Origin: OLB11 sp041392835
GTDB taxonomy: Bacteria > Bacteroidota > Bacteroidia > Chitinophagales > Chitinophagaceae
Direction: 5' to 3'
Length of the DNA: 64,000 bases
NCBI GenBank assembly: GCA_041392835.1
Contig: JAWKLF010000006.1
Location: 87,287 to 151,286 of the forward strand
The notes beneath the pieces were generated by a model. That model worked only from the letters and a program-made list of their open reading frames with translations, made no database searches and was not told where the DNA came from. Position 1 is the first letter of the stretch. Every line of letters starts with the position of its first letter. A program made the translations under genes and the position numbers. This document shows positions 13,146 to 22,467 of the stretch, in pieces.

Positions 13146-14252
13146 CTACTGCTTGGTAGGTCTATGGATGAATTGGTAATTATCGTTTTCGAGCGGATAG
13201 CGATAGAAACCATTGGCTTGCAAAAATTCTATAGCATCGTCGTAGGCAAATTTGTACTCTATTTTGCGTGTATTGGGGTTTTCTACTTCGTACCAAAATT
13301 GTATGTCTTTTTTATTTTGGCTCTGATGGTCGGGTGTGTCTTGTGGTTTGGTAGGCTTAGACGAACTCTTATAAGGGCTTTTACTTTCTTTTTTCCATTG
13401 GCCAAATTGTTGGGAAAATGTAGCGTATGTACTGCTTACGCTGGCTTTGGTTTCTTTGTGGTTGTGGAGTGGGCAGGTGCTTTGCAAGTGTGCTATACAG
13501 CTACTTGAGTCTATGCCAAAGGATTTGCAAAAATGGCAAAAGTGGGTATTGTAGTGGTTATAGCCACCCGGCGCATCGGGGTAGTGCTTTACTGCCATTT
13601 CGTGGCATTTGGCCAAGGGGTCAAAGCCCTTTTTGTAGTTTGGTGTTGGGATGTCTTGGGGTGGTTCTATATAGGTGTATTTTCTTCTATAAAATCGGTA
13701 TCCACACATTGATACCATCGGCAATAAATACATCTTGATCATGCGCCAAAAACAGCGAAGCGACATACATCTTTACCGTCCCTATGGCATACATATTGAC
13801 TAAGTAGGTAGCTATGGCTGTAAAGAATTGCAGATGAGTGGCAGTTTTGATTTGTATATCAAAAATGACCTTTAGCCCATTGCCTGACGGGCTTGTAAAG
13901 CAAGCTACTACGTAGGGGTCTGCGGATAGTTGATCCTTAATTAATTTATGTTCTGAAGCTGCTATATTATCTATATCTATACATATATGGCCGCTGTGCT
14001 CAATAAGACTACTGGCATTGCGTTTTGAAAATGTTCCACTAAAGGTTACTGCCGGGAGTTGCTTTTTAAAGTCTGCTTTTCTCTTTATTTTTTCCTCCCT
14101 TATAATTCTTTGTATGTAGCCTACATTATCTATATTGTTTTTAATCCATTCAATGCAGTAGCAATGCTTATACTTTGTTCGGGCTGTGTATTGGTTACTT
14201 TTCTGAAAAGTGATATTTGGTTTGTTTGCATGTAGTTATTTTTTTCGGTCAT
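13146..14252 (-). pseudogene. BT4734/VirE-N-type primase-like gene broken by frameshifts
   Basis: The coding sense is spread over three frames. The start (QISLFRKVTNTQPEQSISIA) shifts at about 14154 into IEWIKNNIDNVGYIQR..., which carries KQLPAVTFSGTFSKR, HICIDIDN and FTSPSGNGLKVIF, the hallmarks of BT4734-type domains found next to VirE/primase helicases. Near 13775 the sense passes through GKDVCR in another frame, then returns (HDQDVFIADGINVWIPI) and shifts again near 13685 into the open 13146-13766 segment (PPQDIPTPNYKKGFDPLAKC). At least four single-base shifts are needed. Either the virus is defective in priming or the local sequence has errors. Confidence 0.7.
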
Positions 14253-14310
14253 GTTCAAAAAGGAGGAGCAAAAACATTTTTGCGATAGATATTATAATTT
14301 TTTTAAGCAT
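14236..14310 (-). CDS. 24-residue hydrophobic leader-like peptide
   Basis: A mini-ORF starting MLKKIIISIAKMFLLLLFEH whose ATG overlaps the stop of the 138-residue gene (TAATG) and whose end overlaps the primase start. Tight coupling at both ends is the only support; it may be a translational relay rather than a working peptide. Confidence 0.3.
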   Translation of the reverse strand: MLKKIIISIAKMFLLLLFEHDRKK

Positions 14311-14726
14311 TAGGATTTGGCTAATAGTGGATTGTAAAGGCATTCATAGTACTTATCTTTACTTATCTCGCAGTAATATATGTGTGCTCCATGCTTTCCT
14401 ACTTTGCTCTTTACTAGCTCGGCTATGGCATCTTGGGCCATGTAGCCAATGGACTTGTACACAAAGCGTTTGGTAATTTTGTGCATGGTGTATTCTATGT
14501 AGTAATACTTAAACATGAGGTGTGTTTTTTTATTTATTATTAAATTTATTTTTTCAGATAGCTCGCACCATGCTTGGGAGAGCTGCATGTATTTTTCTAT
14601 GCGTTTTTGTGTTACTAAAGGTGTGGTAAATGCTACTGGGCTATCTATAGCATAGCGCACCCATTGTATTTTTTTCAGTACTATAGCTCTTTTGCGCTGT
14701 AGCTTAGTGAGTGGTTTTACTGGCAT
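14310..14726 (-). CDS. Basic early virus protein of unknown function
   Basis: A 138-residue protein (LTKLQRKRAIVLKKIQWVRY at the N-terminus). It is rich in Lys, Arg, Tyr and Ile and has no membrane segment. It starts 1 base after the end of the Cro-like gene, so they form one early transcript with the primase and helicase genes. The basic nature suggests nucleic-acid binding; no domain was recognised. Confidence 0.55.
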   Translation of the reverse strand: MPVKPLTKLQRKRAIVLKKIQWVRYAIDSPVAFTTPLVTQKRIEKYMQLSQAWCELSEKINLIINKKTHLMFKYYYIEYTMHKITKRFVYKSIGYMAQDAIAELVKSKVGKHGAHIYYCEISKDKYYECLYNPLLAKS

Positions 14727-14727
14727 C

Positions 14728-14982
14728 TTATAGCGTATTTAAGAGTTTATCTATCTTGATATTGAGCACATCAGCTATGACTTGCAGATTATCTACTGTG
14801 GGGCTGTAGTTGTCGTCTTGGCGGGTGGTTCGGATGCGGTTGAGGGTGGCATATGTAATGCCACGGTTTTTGATTTTGTGGAGTGCTGTGTGTCGCTGAT
14901 CGGCTGGCATTTCAGCCAAGATGGCGTTTAGCTTAAATTTAAGACTTTTGGGCGTGTTACTTTTGGATGTTTGAGCTGTCAT
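14728..14982 (-). CDS. Cro-like XRE-family regulator
   Basis: An 84-residue protein: residues about 28-80 form an HTH_3-like fold (GITYATLNRIRTTRQD, then TVDNLQVIADVLNIKIDKLL). It is the first gene of the leftward operon, facing the repressor gene across a 135-bp operator region. It should act as the lytic-side switch protein, by analogy with Cro. Confidence 0.72.
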   Translation of the reverse strand: MTAQTSKSNTPKSLKFKLNAILAEMPADQRHTALHKIKNRGITYATLNRIRTTRQDDNYSPTVDNLQVIADVLNIKIDKLLNTL

Positions 14983-15010
14983 AGAGTTTGCTTATATGAT
15001 TATTTTAATA

Positions 15011-15074
15011 CATAAATGATTATATTTGCTAACTCATATATGAGTATTATTAATCATTTATGATTACAAACGTA
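15011..15074. promoter_or_regulatory. Operator and opposed promoters of the lysis-lysogeny switch
   Basis: CATAAATGATTA (15011-15022) and TAATCATTTATG (15051-15062) form a perfect 12-bp inverted repeat; within the right arm AATCAT-TT-ATGATT (15052-15065) is itself a dyad. ACTCATATATGAGT (15032-15045) is a perfect 14-bp palindrome. A rightward -7 element TATATTTG lies at 15021-15028 and a leftward one, TACGTTTG, at 15067-15074, each touching one arm. A further ATGATT at 14996-15001 lies 20 bases left of the left arm. Confidence 0.6.
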
Positions 15075-15117
15075 AAGAACAAATTCTTTATAATAAAGAA
15101 TAAATTATCTATTTAAC

Positions 15118-15531
15118 ATGGACTTAACCTTTAATGATAGATTTGAATCAATGCTAAAAGAGTTGGGATATAATGCCAATAGGTTTGCTGTAGAGCTTGG
15201 ATATAATGGTAATAAAAAGATTCAGCGTTTAATAGGAACGTCAAATAAGCCTAGTATAGATATTCTTTTAGATATAAAGAACAAATTCTCTAACATTAAT
15301 ATTGAATGGTTGCTAACAGGCGAAGGAGACATGTATAAGCCAAAGGATAGCAGTGTAGATTTGGCTAAGTGTCAAAAGGAGAGGGATACTTTATTTTCAA
15401 TGTTAATCGAAAAGAAAGAGGAGATAGAACGACTAAAAGAAGAAAAAAAAATTTATAAAAATATTCCTTTTGACAATGCAGAATTGAATGAAGATAACGA
15501 ACTTTATAAAATTAAAAAAAAACAAAAATGA
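15118..15531 (+). CDS. CI-like phage repressor with N-terminal HTH
   Basis: A 137-residue protein. Residues 1-65 form an XRE-type helix-turn-helix (FAVELGYNGNKKIQRLIG, then IEWLLTGEGDMYK), a sequence pattern typical of Bacteroidota prophage repressors. Residues about 80-115 are a coiled coil, probably for dimer formation. No peptidase-type cleavage domain is present, so induction must work other than by LexA-like self-cleavage. It reads away from the lytic operon and overlaps the next gene by 4 bases. Confidence 0.75.
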   Translation: MDLTFNDRFESMLKELGYNANRFAVELGYNGNKKIQRLIGTSNKPSIDILLDIKNKFSNINIEWLLTGEGDMYKPKDSSVDLAKCQKERDTLFSMLIEKKEEIERLKEEKKIYKNIPFDNAELNEDNELYKIKKKQK

Positions 15532-15998
15532 AATACACATTATTATTTCTAACCCTTATTTTATCGGCATTTATATCTAGAGCTCAAGAAATAAACGAAC
15601 CTCCACCGCCATTACAAGAGAAAAAAGAAATTGAGCGTCGAGATTTAATTGAAAATAGTCGGACGAATCTAACTATAAGAAACAATACCAATAAAACTGT
15701 GTATGTAAGTTATGTAGCTTATGATGCAAACGAGGAAAGTTGGACATCACACGGATGGTATACGATAATGCCATACAAGGTAATTACATTGCCTCTTGGA
15801 GATTATAAAGGTGCTGTTTATTTGCATGCAAAAGATGATATACATGTATGGGGCGATAAATGGAATTTTTGTATAGACAAAAAAAATGCTTTTGAAATTG
15901 TAAATGCAGATAAGGTAAAATGTATATCTCAAGCTAAATTTTGGAAAATGCAAGTAGTCCCCGATCAGGTTAATAAGTGGAACATAAATTTACGATAG
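15528..15998 (+). CDS. Secreted DUF1036 protein in the repressor operon
   Basis: A 156-residue protein with signal peptide MKYTLLFLTLILSAFISRAQ. The rest fits DUF1036: LTIRNNTNKTVYVSYVAYD, then SHGWYTIMPYKVITLPLGDY, then a late strand with Cys pairs (FCID; VKCIS). The function of DUF1036 is not known. The 4-base overlap with the repressor gene means it is made in lysogens, so it is a likely lysogenic conversion gene acting in the host's periplasm or cell surface. Confidence 0.7.
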   Translation: MKYTLLFLTLILSAFISRAQEINEPPPPLQEKKEIERRDLIENSRTNLTIRNNTNKTVYVSYVAYDANEESWTSHGWYTIMPYKVITLPLGDYKGAVYLHAKDDIHVWGDKWNFCIDKKNAFEIVNADKVKCISQAKFWKMQVVPDQVNKWNINLR

Positions 15999-16109
15999 TA
16001 GTTTTTGTATCAAAATGTTTTTTTGAGAATTTGCGCCAATATAAAAAGCTGAAATACAATGTATTATATTATGGATGAAAGAATAAGTAACAAGCCATTT
16101 TTTTGTTTG

Positions 16110-16928
16110 TTACAATTCGTTTATTTTAAAAGTTTTGCCAGGTCTAATACCTTTATCCGTTTTTACAAGTTCACAACATTCATTGCTGGCATCATGTTCA
16201 AAAAATAGAATCCAATTTTTTTCAATAGCATCTGAGAGTAGAAGGCTCGTTTAAAGTAGAGTAATGGTCGCATATCGTGGGCCATTCACCCACGGCAACG
16301 AAATGCATGGAGATGGGATTAAATCAGCACAATACAAAATCTTCACGCTCCTTATACTCAATTAATGGAAGCATCATAGCATCTGTGTGCCCATGTACAA
16401 ATCGAATTTGAAAACCATCTGCATTTGTCTTCGTTCATTTTCAATAAACTTCAATTAAGCCACTTGTATAGGTAAGATATTTTCCTTAGTGCAGTTTTTC
16501 TAGGCCAAAGGTGGGTAGCAGCATGCCAGTGTGTGGCATTGCTCCAATAGGTAGCCTTTGGAAATTGCAGCATCAACTCATTGTTTTCTCTTTTTACTGC
16601 TCCACCACAATGGTCAAAATGCAAATGTGTTAAAAATACATCTGTAATATCCTCTGGCTGGAAGCCCACTTCTTGTAAAGATTGTATAAGATTCATTTCG
16701 CCATGAGGATAGAAATGGCCAAAAAATTTTTCATCTTGTTTGGTACCCATACCAGTGTCTACTTAATATACGTTCAGCTACCACCACAGAGCAAGATTGC
16801 ATAGCCTATATGTACATATTGTTATCGTCTGAGGGTTTACTTTGTTCCACATGCTTTTTTGGGTACCATGTGCATGGCACCCTCCATCTAATTTGGGCTG
16901 TTTCTGCATGTATTGATTGAAGTTTCAT
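16110..16928 (-). pseudogene. Decayed MBL-fold hydrolase (lactonase-like)
   Basis: Remains of a metallo-beta-lactamase-fold gene. The start MKLQSIHAETAQ and pieces KLDGG, WNKVNP, DDNNMYI and VDTGMGTKQDEK lie in different frames. The 16451-16750 part is open and has the zinc motif THLHFDHCGG. Further on, LIPSPCISLPWVNGPRY, WILFFEHDASNE and KTDKGIRPGKTF occur in other frames before TAA at 16110. Homologues are about 280 residues long. At least five frameshifts and two stops are needed, so this is not functional. It sits next to the likely right edge of the provirus. Confidence 0.8.
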
Positions 16929-16974
16929 GGTTAATTGTTTTGAATTTATTTAAGAAAGGTACTATTCGATTTTC

Positions 16975-18252
16975 TTATGCTAAAAGTATTATAAGTCCTA
17001 CTAAAAATATAATGATAAACTTAATGTAGCATTTCTGGAGTTCCTCTAAAGCCATTCTGTTACAGTGCCAAAGGTTGTAGATAATTTATAGCAATACCTT
17101 ATTTTTTCCAACACATCATAAAAGCTAAAGAAAGATGTCAAAGTTCGGTGGTATTTGGAATCAATTAGAATAAGAAGATCTGCCTAAAGATTGAATGCCC
17201 ATGATCATACCTACACAAAAAGCTAAAAGATAAAAAGCATGTACAGTATGAACATAAAAAGCCGATATACAAATTACTATCCAGATGGCAACTAATATCA
17301 TAAGCGCATACAGATTTCCGAATTTAGAAGAAATAAATGAAAAGAAATAAGCACCAGCTATTGCAACTAATTGAATAATGAGCACAACAGTCATTAATTC
17401 AGAACTTTGCATTTTAATTTCGGCACTGGCAAAAAAAGTTGCCATATACATTACAGTTTGTACGCCCAAATTATAAAAGAAAAAAGATAGCAAATATTTC
17501 TTTAAGAGTGGAAGTTGTTTAACTTCTTGCCATACCAAAATCAGTTCTTGATATCCGTTTTTGCAAACTTGTATTAGACATTCTTTATTATCTCTTTTAG
17601 TTTCGGGCAATGTGCTAAATGGAATTTGTGCAAAGCCTATCCACCAAAGTCCAACAGCTACAAAACTTAATCGTACGGGCAAAGCACCCAAATGCCAACC
17701 TTGAGAATCGTTTAGTAATATAAAAGCAAAACATACTATCATGAGGAGTACACTGCCAATATATCCCATTGCAAATCCTTTAGCGCTAATAGTATCTTGT
17801 TGGTCTTTGCTGGCTATTTCTGGCAAAAATGCATTGTAAAAAACAAGGCTACCACAATAGCCTACTGAGGCTATAATGGAACATGTAATTCCGAAGTACA
17901 CATTGACTGTATTGCTTGTTTCATTTTTTTGAAAAAAAAACATTGCCATACAGGCTAACGCACCTAAATAGCTAAAAAATTTCATAAAAGATTTTTTATT
18001 ACCTTGACTATCTGCAATGGAAGAAAGGATAGGGGATAATAGTGCAATCAGAAAAAAAGAAAATGAAATTGAAAAAGAAGCCAAAGCATTTCTATTGAGC
18101 GATATGCCAAAAAATGGAATACGCTCATCAACTATAGCTGTATAATATGCTGGGAATATAGCTGAAGTAATAATTAAAGAATAAGCAGAATTAGCCCAAT
18201 CATAAAATGTCCAAGCTCGAATATTTTTTTTATTATTTAATTCTACAGCCAT
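16975..18252 (-). pseudogene. UMF1-family MFS transporter with decayed 3' end
   Basis: Codons 1-363 are open and clearly encode an MFS transporter: the N-terminal NIRAWTFYDWANSAYSLIIT is the UMF1-family signature, and ten or so membrane segments follow. The frame breaks after QSLGRSSYSN at 17161. Beyond it LIPNTTEL, TSFFSFYDVLEKI and VGLIILLA appear in separate frames up to a TAA at 16975, where a normal UMF1 protein of about 430 residues would end. The missing helices should inactivate it. It starts 3 bases after an ABC ATPase gene, perhaps an old operon. Confidence 0.75.
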
Positions 18253-18255
18253 TTT

Positions 18256-18867
18256 TTATTCATGATTTAAGTTGATTATTCGATTACATGTTTCATATTC
18301 ATACGTGTCGTTGGAGGCAATAATGACGAGTCTTTCTTTGCCATAGTTTTGAAGTAGTAATTTATAAAGTGCTATACCTTCTTGATCTAAATTGCTTGTA
18401 GGTTCGTCTAATAAAAGTATAGAGGTGTCTGCAAAAAAGGATTGAGCCAATTTTACTCGCTGCTTCATTCCACTTGAAAAGTGGTGTATCTGTTTGCGTT
18501 TTGCATCGTCAAGCCCTACAATATTAATAATTTCGGCTACCTTACTTTTTGATTTTTTAAATGAAAAATGATAATCAAAAAACTCAAGCAATGTTAGTTC
18601 TTCTATCAGTTCCAGATAGGGGGCACAATAAGCTATTTCATGAAATATTTTAGTTTGTGGAATTTCGGTTGTCCCATCAAAATATTTTATCTCTCCTTCA
18701 GTAGGAGTTAAAAAACCAGCTATAATCTGTAGTAAGGTAGATTTGCCACTTCCATTTTTACCAATGATGGCTACATGCTCAGGTTGTGTAAACGTCAATG
18801 AAATTTGATCAATGATTTTTTCTGTTTCATATTGTTTACTGATAGTATGGAGTTGTATTTGTAGCAA
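18256..18867 (-). CDS. ABC transporter ATP-binding protein
   Basis: A 203-residue single nucleotide-binding domain: Walker A GKNGSGKSTLLQ, Q-loop region near AYCAPYLELIEEL, signature FSSGMKQRVKLAQ (variant of LSGGQ), Walker B ILLLDEPTSNLD. Size and signature resemble CcmA-like subunits. No permease gene is adjacent except the unrelated MFS pseudogene downstream, so the partner and substrate are not known. Confidence 0.82.
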   Translation of the reverse strand: MLQIQLHTISKQYETEKIIDQISLTFTQPEHVAIIGKNGSGKSTLLQIIAGFLTPTEGEIKYFDGTTEIPQTKIFHEIAYCAPYLELIEELTLLEFFDYHFSFKKSKSKVAEIINIVGLDDAKRKQIHHFSSGMKQRVKLAQSFFADTSILLLDEPTSNLDQEGIALYKLLLQNYGKERLVIIASNDTYEYETCNRIINLNHE

Positions 18868-18906
18868 GCAGCAAAGTGTGTTGGAGCAAATATAGCGGAA
18901 TTGCTT

Positions 18907-20994
18907 TTATTTAAAAACGTTCTGCACTTTTATAATGTTTGTATCTCTTGGGTCTAACTGATAGGCTTTGTTCCAAGCTGTTTTGGCTAAATTGTAATCG
19001 CCACTATTGTAGGAAAAACCGCCTAAGTCGTACCAATAACGAGCTATATTTGGATTAACATCAACAGCTTTTTGTAAATATAGTTTGCCCTCACTCCAAT
19101 TTTTTGTTGCACCATAGTTAGTGCCTTTTGTATAATAAGCGGCAGCCAATGAATTAAAGTAAGTAGCTTTCATAGGATGGCTTGGATATATTTTAAAAGC
19201 TTTGTCCCAAACAGCTTTAGCACTATCAAATTGTTCAAGCTTGGCATAGCCAAGCCCAAGGGTCAAATAGCCATTTGTAAAATTTGGATGTAAACTCAGC
19301 GCTTTTTTGGCATACTGTATACCATCGTTTAGATATTGTTTTTCCTTTGGTTTATTTTGTTTCCATTCGCCCATGTCTATACTTCTGGATGCGGCATTGC
19401 CGTTAAGCATGACACTCTCGGTTTGTGTTTTTACATCGGTAAGAGCTAATGTAAAATCATTTTGCCAAGCCTCATTCCTTGAATAGGTTTTTATACTATA
19501 GGCTATTACTATTGGTATGACAAACAACCAAAGAAGTATGGGTTGTTTCATTTTGTGACTTAGCCAATATAAACCGTAGCCCAATAGCATACAAAATCCT
19601 AAAGAAGAATGAAATGCCAAACGCTCACCCATAGTAGCTCCTACATTAAATACTAAGTTAGTTACTAACAACAAATTGAATACATAAAAGGCTAATGCAA
19701 ACGCTATCCAATTTTTTTTCTTCAATCCATAATATATTCCAAATAAGAAAGCTATAAAAACTAAAATGCTAAGCCATACTTCTACATTAGAAAAGTTTCG
19801 GTATGGAATACTATTATAACCATAATCTGAAGAAAGGGGATGTGGAAAGAGTTGAACCCAAAGATATTTTAACGTTATAAAAAATTTAGTAGCTATTTTT
19901 TCAGCATCATTGGCTAATAAAAAAGGATTGTTCAAGATTTCGGTATCTTGTATGTCTGCTTTGCCCATTACATTAACTGCATTTTTGCGCATTAAAAAAT
20001 ACGCAAAAAATGTACCTAAAAGGGTAGCTGAAACTTTAAAAAGAGTATTCTTTTTTTCGGCAGTATAGTTTGAGAAAAGATAGAGTGACATAGGTACTAA
20101 CACAAGCAGTGTAGCGCCATATTCTTTTGATAACATAGCACACAAGAATGAGAGGGCCGTTAATATTAAATACTTTGTAGTCCTTTTTTCTTCATATAGA
20201 AAAGCACTCCAAAGGGTTAGAAGCATAAATAGTAATGAAAAAATTTCGTCACGGCTTTTTACATTGGCAACAGCTTCTGTATGAATAGGGTGGGCCATAA
20301 AAAGAAGAGCTATAGCAAAGGCAAGCCATTTATTGTTTTTAAAAACGACTTTACTTAAAAATAAAAAAACAATGCAACAAGCCAAGCCATAGAAAAGAGC
20401 ATTGAAAACATGTCGTAGCCCAAATCCAATTGCCATTGAATCTTTGTCTATGTATAAACCATCTCCATCTATATCTTCTGATGGTTCTCCAATGCCATTA
20501 TGGTTTTTGTCCCATGCTGTCTGAAGATATTGTAAGATATATTGATTTTCTTTTTGTGCTTTAAGCTCATCATTTCCTATATCCTGAATTGAATCAGGAT
20601 ATTGCATAGTGCCTATCAGTTCTTGTTCGAGTGCAAAACTAACCACTGAAAGTGGTCTATAACGACCACCTGATAGTTGGTCAGTTGTGTTCATTTGTTT
20701 ATAAAAACTGGCATATAAATCTTTCGAAAAAATAGATTTAATACCTTTTATACCTTGAAGAACATATTCGTTTTTACATATCACAATACCGTCGTCTAAG
20801 GCATAGCCAGCCTTAAATGTATTGCTATAAAGCAAAAAAGAAATGATAAAAAGAATAGCATATGGAAAATAACGATGTTCCCAAAAGGATGTTGTATTTG
20901 TATTCAATGCGTTGGTGTCTATAGGTGCTATAGACTCTTTGTTTATATTCTTATTTGATTCTACAACTTGTTTTTTCTTGCTTTTCTTTGTCAT
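18907..20994 (-). CDS. Multi-pass membrane protein with C-terminal TPR repeats
   Basis: A 695-residue protein. The first 45 residues are charged and cytoplasmic. About 11 membrane segments cover residues 48-505, with loop motifs such as SGGRYRPLSVVSFALEQE and MAHPIHTEAVANVKSRDEI that match TMTC/DUF1736-like (GT-C fold) glycosyltransferases. Four or more TPR units follow (for example NFTNGYLTLGLGYAKLEQFD and PNIARYWYDLGGFSYNSGDY). It likely transfers sugars from lipid carriers outside the inner membrane; the target is unknown. It stands between the ABC gene and folC. Confidence 0.75.
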   Translation of the reverse strand: MTKKSKKKQVVESNKNINKESIAPIDTNALNTNTTSFWEHRYFPYAILFIISFLLYSNTFKAGYALDDGIVICKNEYVLQGIKGIKSIFSKDLYASFYKQMNTTDQLSGGRYRPLSVVSFALEQELIGTMQYPDSIQDIGNDELKAQKENQYILQYLQTAWDKNHNGIGEPSEDIDGDGLYIDKDSMAIGFGLRHVFNALFYGLACCIVFLFLSKVVFKNNKWLAFAIALLFMAHPIHTEAVANVKSRDEIFSLLFMLLTLWSAFLYEEKRTTKYLILTALSFLCAMLSKEYGATLLVLVPMSLYLFSNYTAEKKNTLFKVSATLLGTFFAYFLMRKNAVNVMGKADIQDTEILNNPFLLANDAEKIATKFFITLKYLWVQLFPHPLSSDYGYNSIPYRNFSNVEVWLSILVFIAFLFGIYYGLKKKNWIAFALAFYVFNLLLVTNLVFNVGATMGERLAFHSSLGFCMLLGYGLYWLSHKMKQPILLWLFVIPIVIAYSIKTYSRNEAWQNDFTLALTDVKTQTESVMLNGNAASRSIDMGEWKQNKPKEKQYLNDGIQYAKKALSLHPNFTNGYLTLGLGYAKLEQFDSAKAVWDKAFKIYPSHPMKATYFNSLAAAYYTKGTNYGATKNWSEGKLYLQKAVDVNPNIARYWYDLGGFSYNSGDYNLAKTAWNKAYQLDPRDTNIIKVQNVFK

Positions 20995-21017
20995 GAATAA
21001 AAATTTACGTGTCTAAT

Positions 21018-22343
21018 TTACAAAAGGTTTTTATACCAAGTATATGCTTCATCTAAAATATAAAAACTTCCACAAACTACCAAGGCATCGGATGCGTGTA
21101 GTTTATGAAAATTTGTTTCCAATGCTTGTGTTATCGTATCATAGGTGCTTCCGTTTAAGTTGTATTTAGTTGCCGCTTCCCAAAGAGCCTCTTTGGGCAA
21201 TGCACGCTGCGATGATGCCTGTACAAATGCAAAGCTTGCATTTTTAGAAGGAAACATGGTGAGTATTATATCTACATCTTTATCGGCCACAAAGCCGATT
21301 ATGAAATATACATGCTGATAATCAGTCTGCTGAATTTGCTGTATTAGTTCGTATATGCCAGCTTTATTGTGAGAAACGTCAAAAATAATGTCAGGCTTAC
21401 TCTGTACTTTGTGCATTCGGCCTTTTAAGTCAGCCTTATTTACAATGTCCTCTAATGCTTCCATACTTTTTTCTTTAGATAGATTAAAAAGATTGTTGTT
21501 TTTAATAATATCAATTGCCGTCAGGACTGTTGCAATATTTTTGGATTGATAGGAGCCTAAAAGGTCTGTTTTGATTGGTATAAATGTGTTTGTTTTTTGA
21601 CTGAAAAACTTGATGTATTGAAAATTATCTTTTACTTCCGAACTTACTTTTTGATAAAATCGCTCTGCAAAAAATAAAGGAGCTTTTTTTAGTACCGATT
21701 GAGCAAAGAATATCTTTTCTAACTCTTCATTGGCTTCGCCAATAATAACAGGCGTATCTTTTTTCATAATACCACTTTTTTGAATAGCAATTTCTTCAAG
21801 GCTATTACCCAAAAATTGAGTATGATCTAAACTAATATTCGTTATAATACTCAGTAAAGGTTCAAGAATATTGGTACTATCCAATAGGCCTCCCATGCCA
21901 ACTTCTATTATAGCTATATCCACTTTTTCTTTGGAAAAATAATAAAAAGCCATAGCCATAGTAAGCTCAAAAAAAGAAGGTTTTAATTTTTCAATTAAGG
22001 TTTGAACTTGTTTAATAAAATCAACTACAAATGCTTTGTCTATATACGTGTGGTTGATTTGAATACGCTCTCTGAAATCTACAATATGCGGGCTTGTATA
22101 TAAACCAGTTTTGTAATTGTTTTTCTCGAAAATACGAGCCAACATATAACTGCAACTTCCTTTTCCATTGGTTCCTGCTATGTGAATACTTTTAAAACTA
22201 TGATGAGGATTGCCCAAGGCTTCGCATAGTGCAATGGCATTATCTAAATTGGCTTTGTATGCAGCAGCACCCACACGAGTAAACATGGGCAATTGCTTAT
22301 ACATAAATTCAATGGTTTCTTGATACGTTTGTTCATCATTCAT
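21018..22343 (-). CDS. folC: Folylpolyglutamate synthase / dihydrofolate synthase
   Basis: A 441-residue Mur-ligase-family enzyme: the ATP loop GTNGKGSCSYMLARIF, the region TSPHIVDFRERIQIN, and the glutamate-binding domain with DVSHNKAGIYELI and KDVDIIL. It adds glutamate to folates (and dihydropteroate), keeping them in the cell. Length is normal. It is transcribed with the TPR membrane protein, but no functional link is apparent. Confidence 0.9.
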   Translation of the reverse strand: MNDEQTYQETIEFMYKQLPMFTRVGAAAYKANLDNAIALCEALGNPHHSFKSIHIAGTNGKGSCSYMLARIFEKNNYKTGLYTSPHIVDFRERIQINHTYIDKAFVVDFIKQVQTLIEKLKPSFFELTMAMAFYYFSKEKVDIAIIEVGMGGLLDSTNILEPLLSIITNISLDHTQFLGNSLEEIAIQKSGIMKKDTPVIIGEANEELEKIFFAQSVLKKAPLFFAERFYQKVSSEVKDNFQYIKFFSQKTNTFIPIKTDLLGSYQSKNIATVLTAIDIIKNNNLFNLSKEKSMEALEDIVNKADLKGRMHKVQSKPDIIFDVSHNKAGIYELIQQIQQTDYQHVYFIIGFVADKDVDIILTMFPSKNASFAFVQASSQRALPKEALWEAATKYNLNGSTYDTITQALETNFHKLHASDALVVCGSFYILDEAYTWYKNLL

Positions 22344-22467
22344 GATTCAATAATACTCAAAAGCAAATGTACATCAGCATATTGTATTTGTTCTTAAAGG
22401 AGTTATACCAATCTTAAATTGGTACAGAGTAATTCTTTTGTCTCTGATCAAGAAACAAGAAAATAAT

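Noticed and set aside
16052..16080. AT-rich segment near the provirus edge as a dif-like site
   Set aside because: The arms do not match a XerC/XerD pattern well enough; left as an open question.
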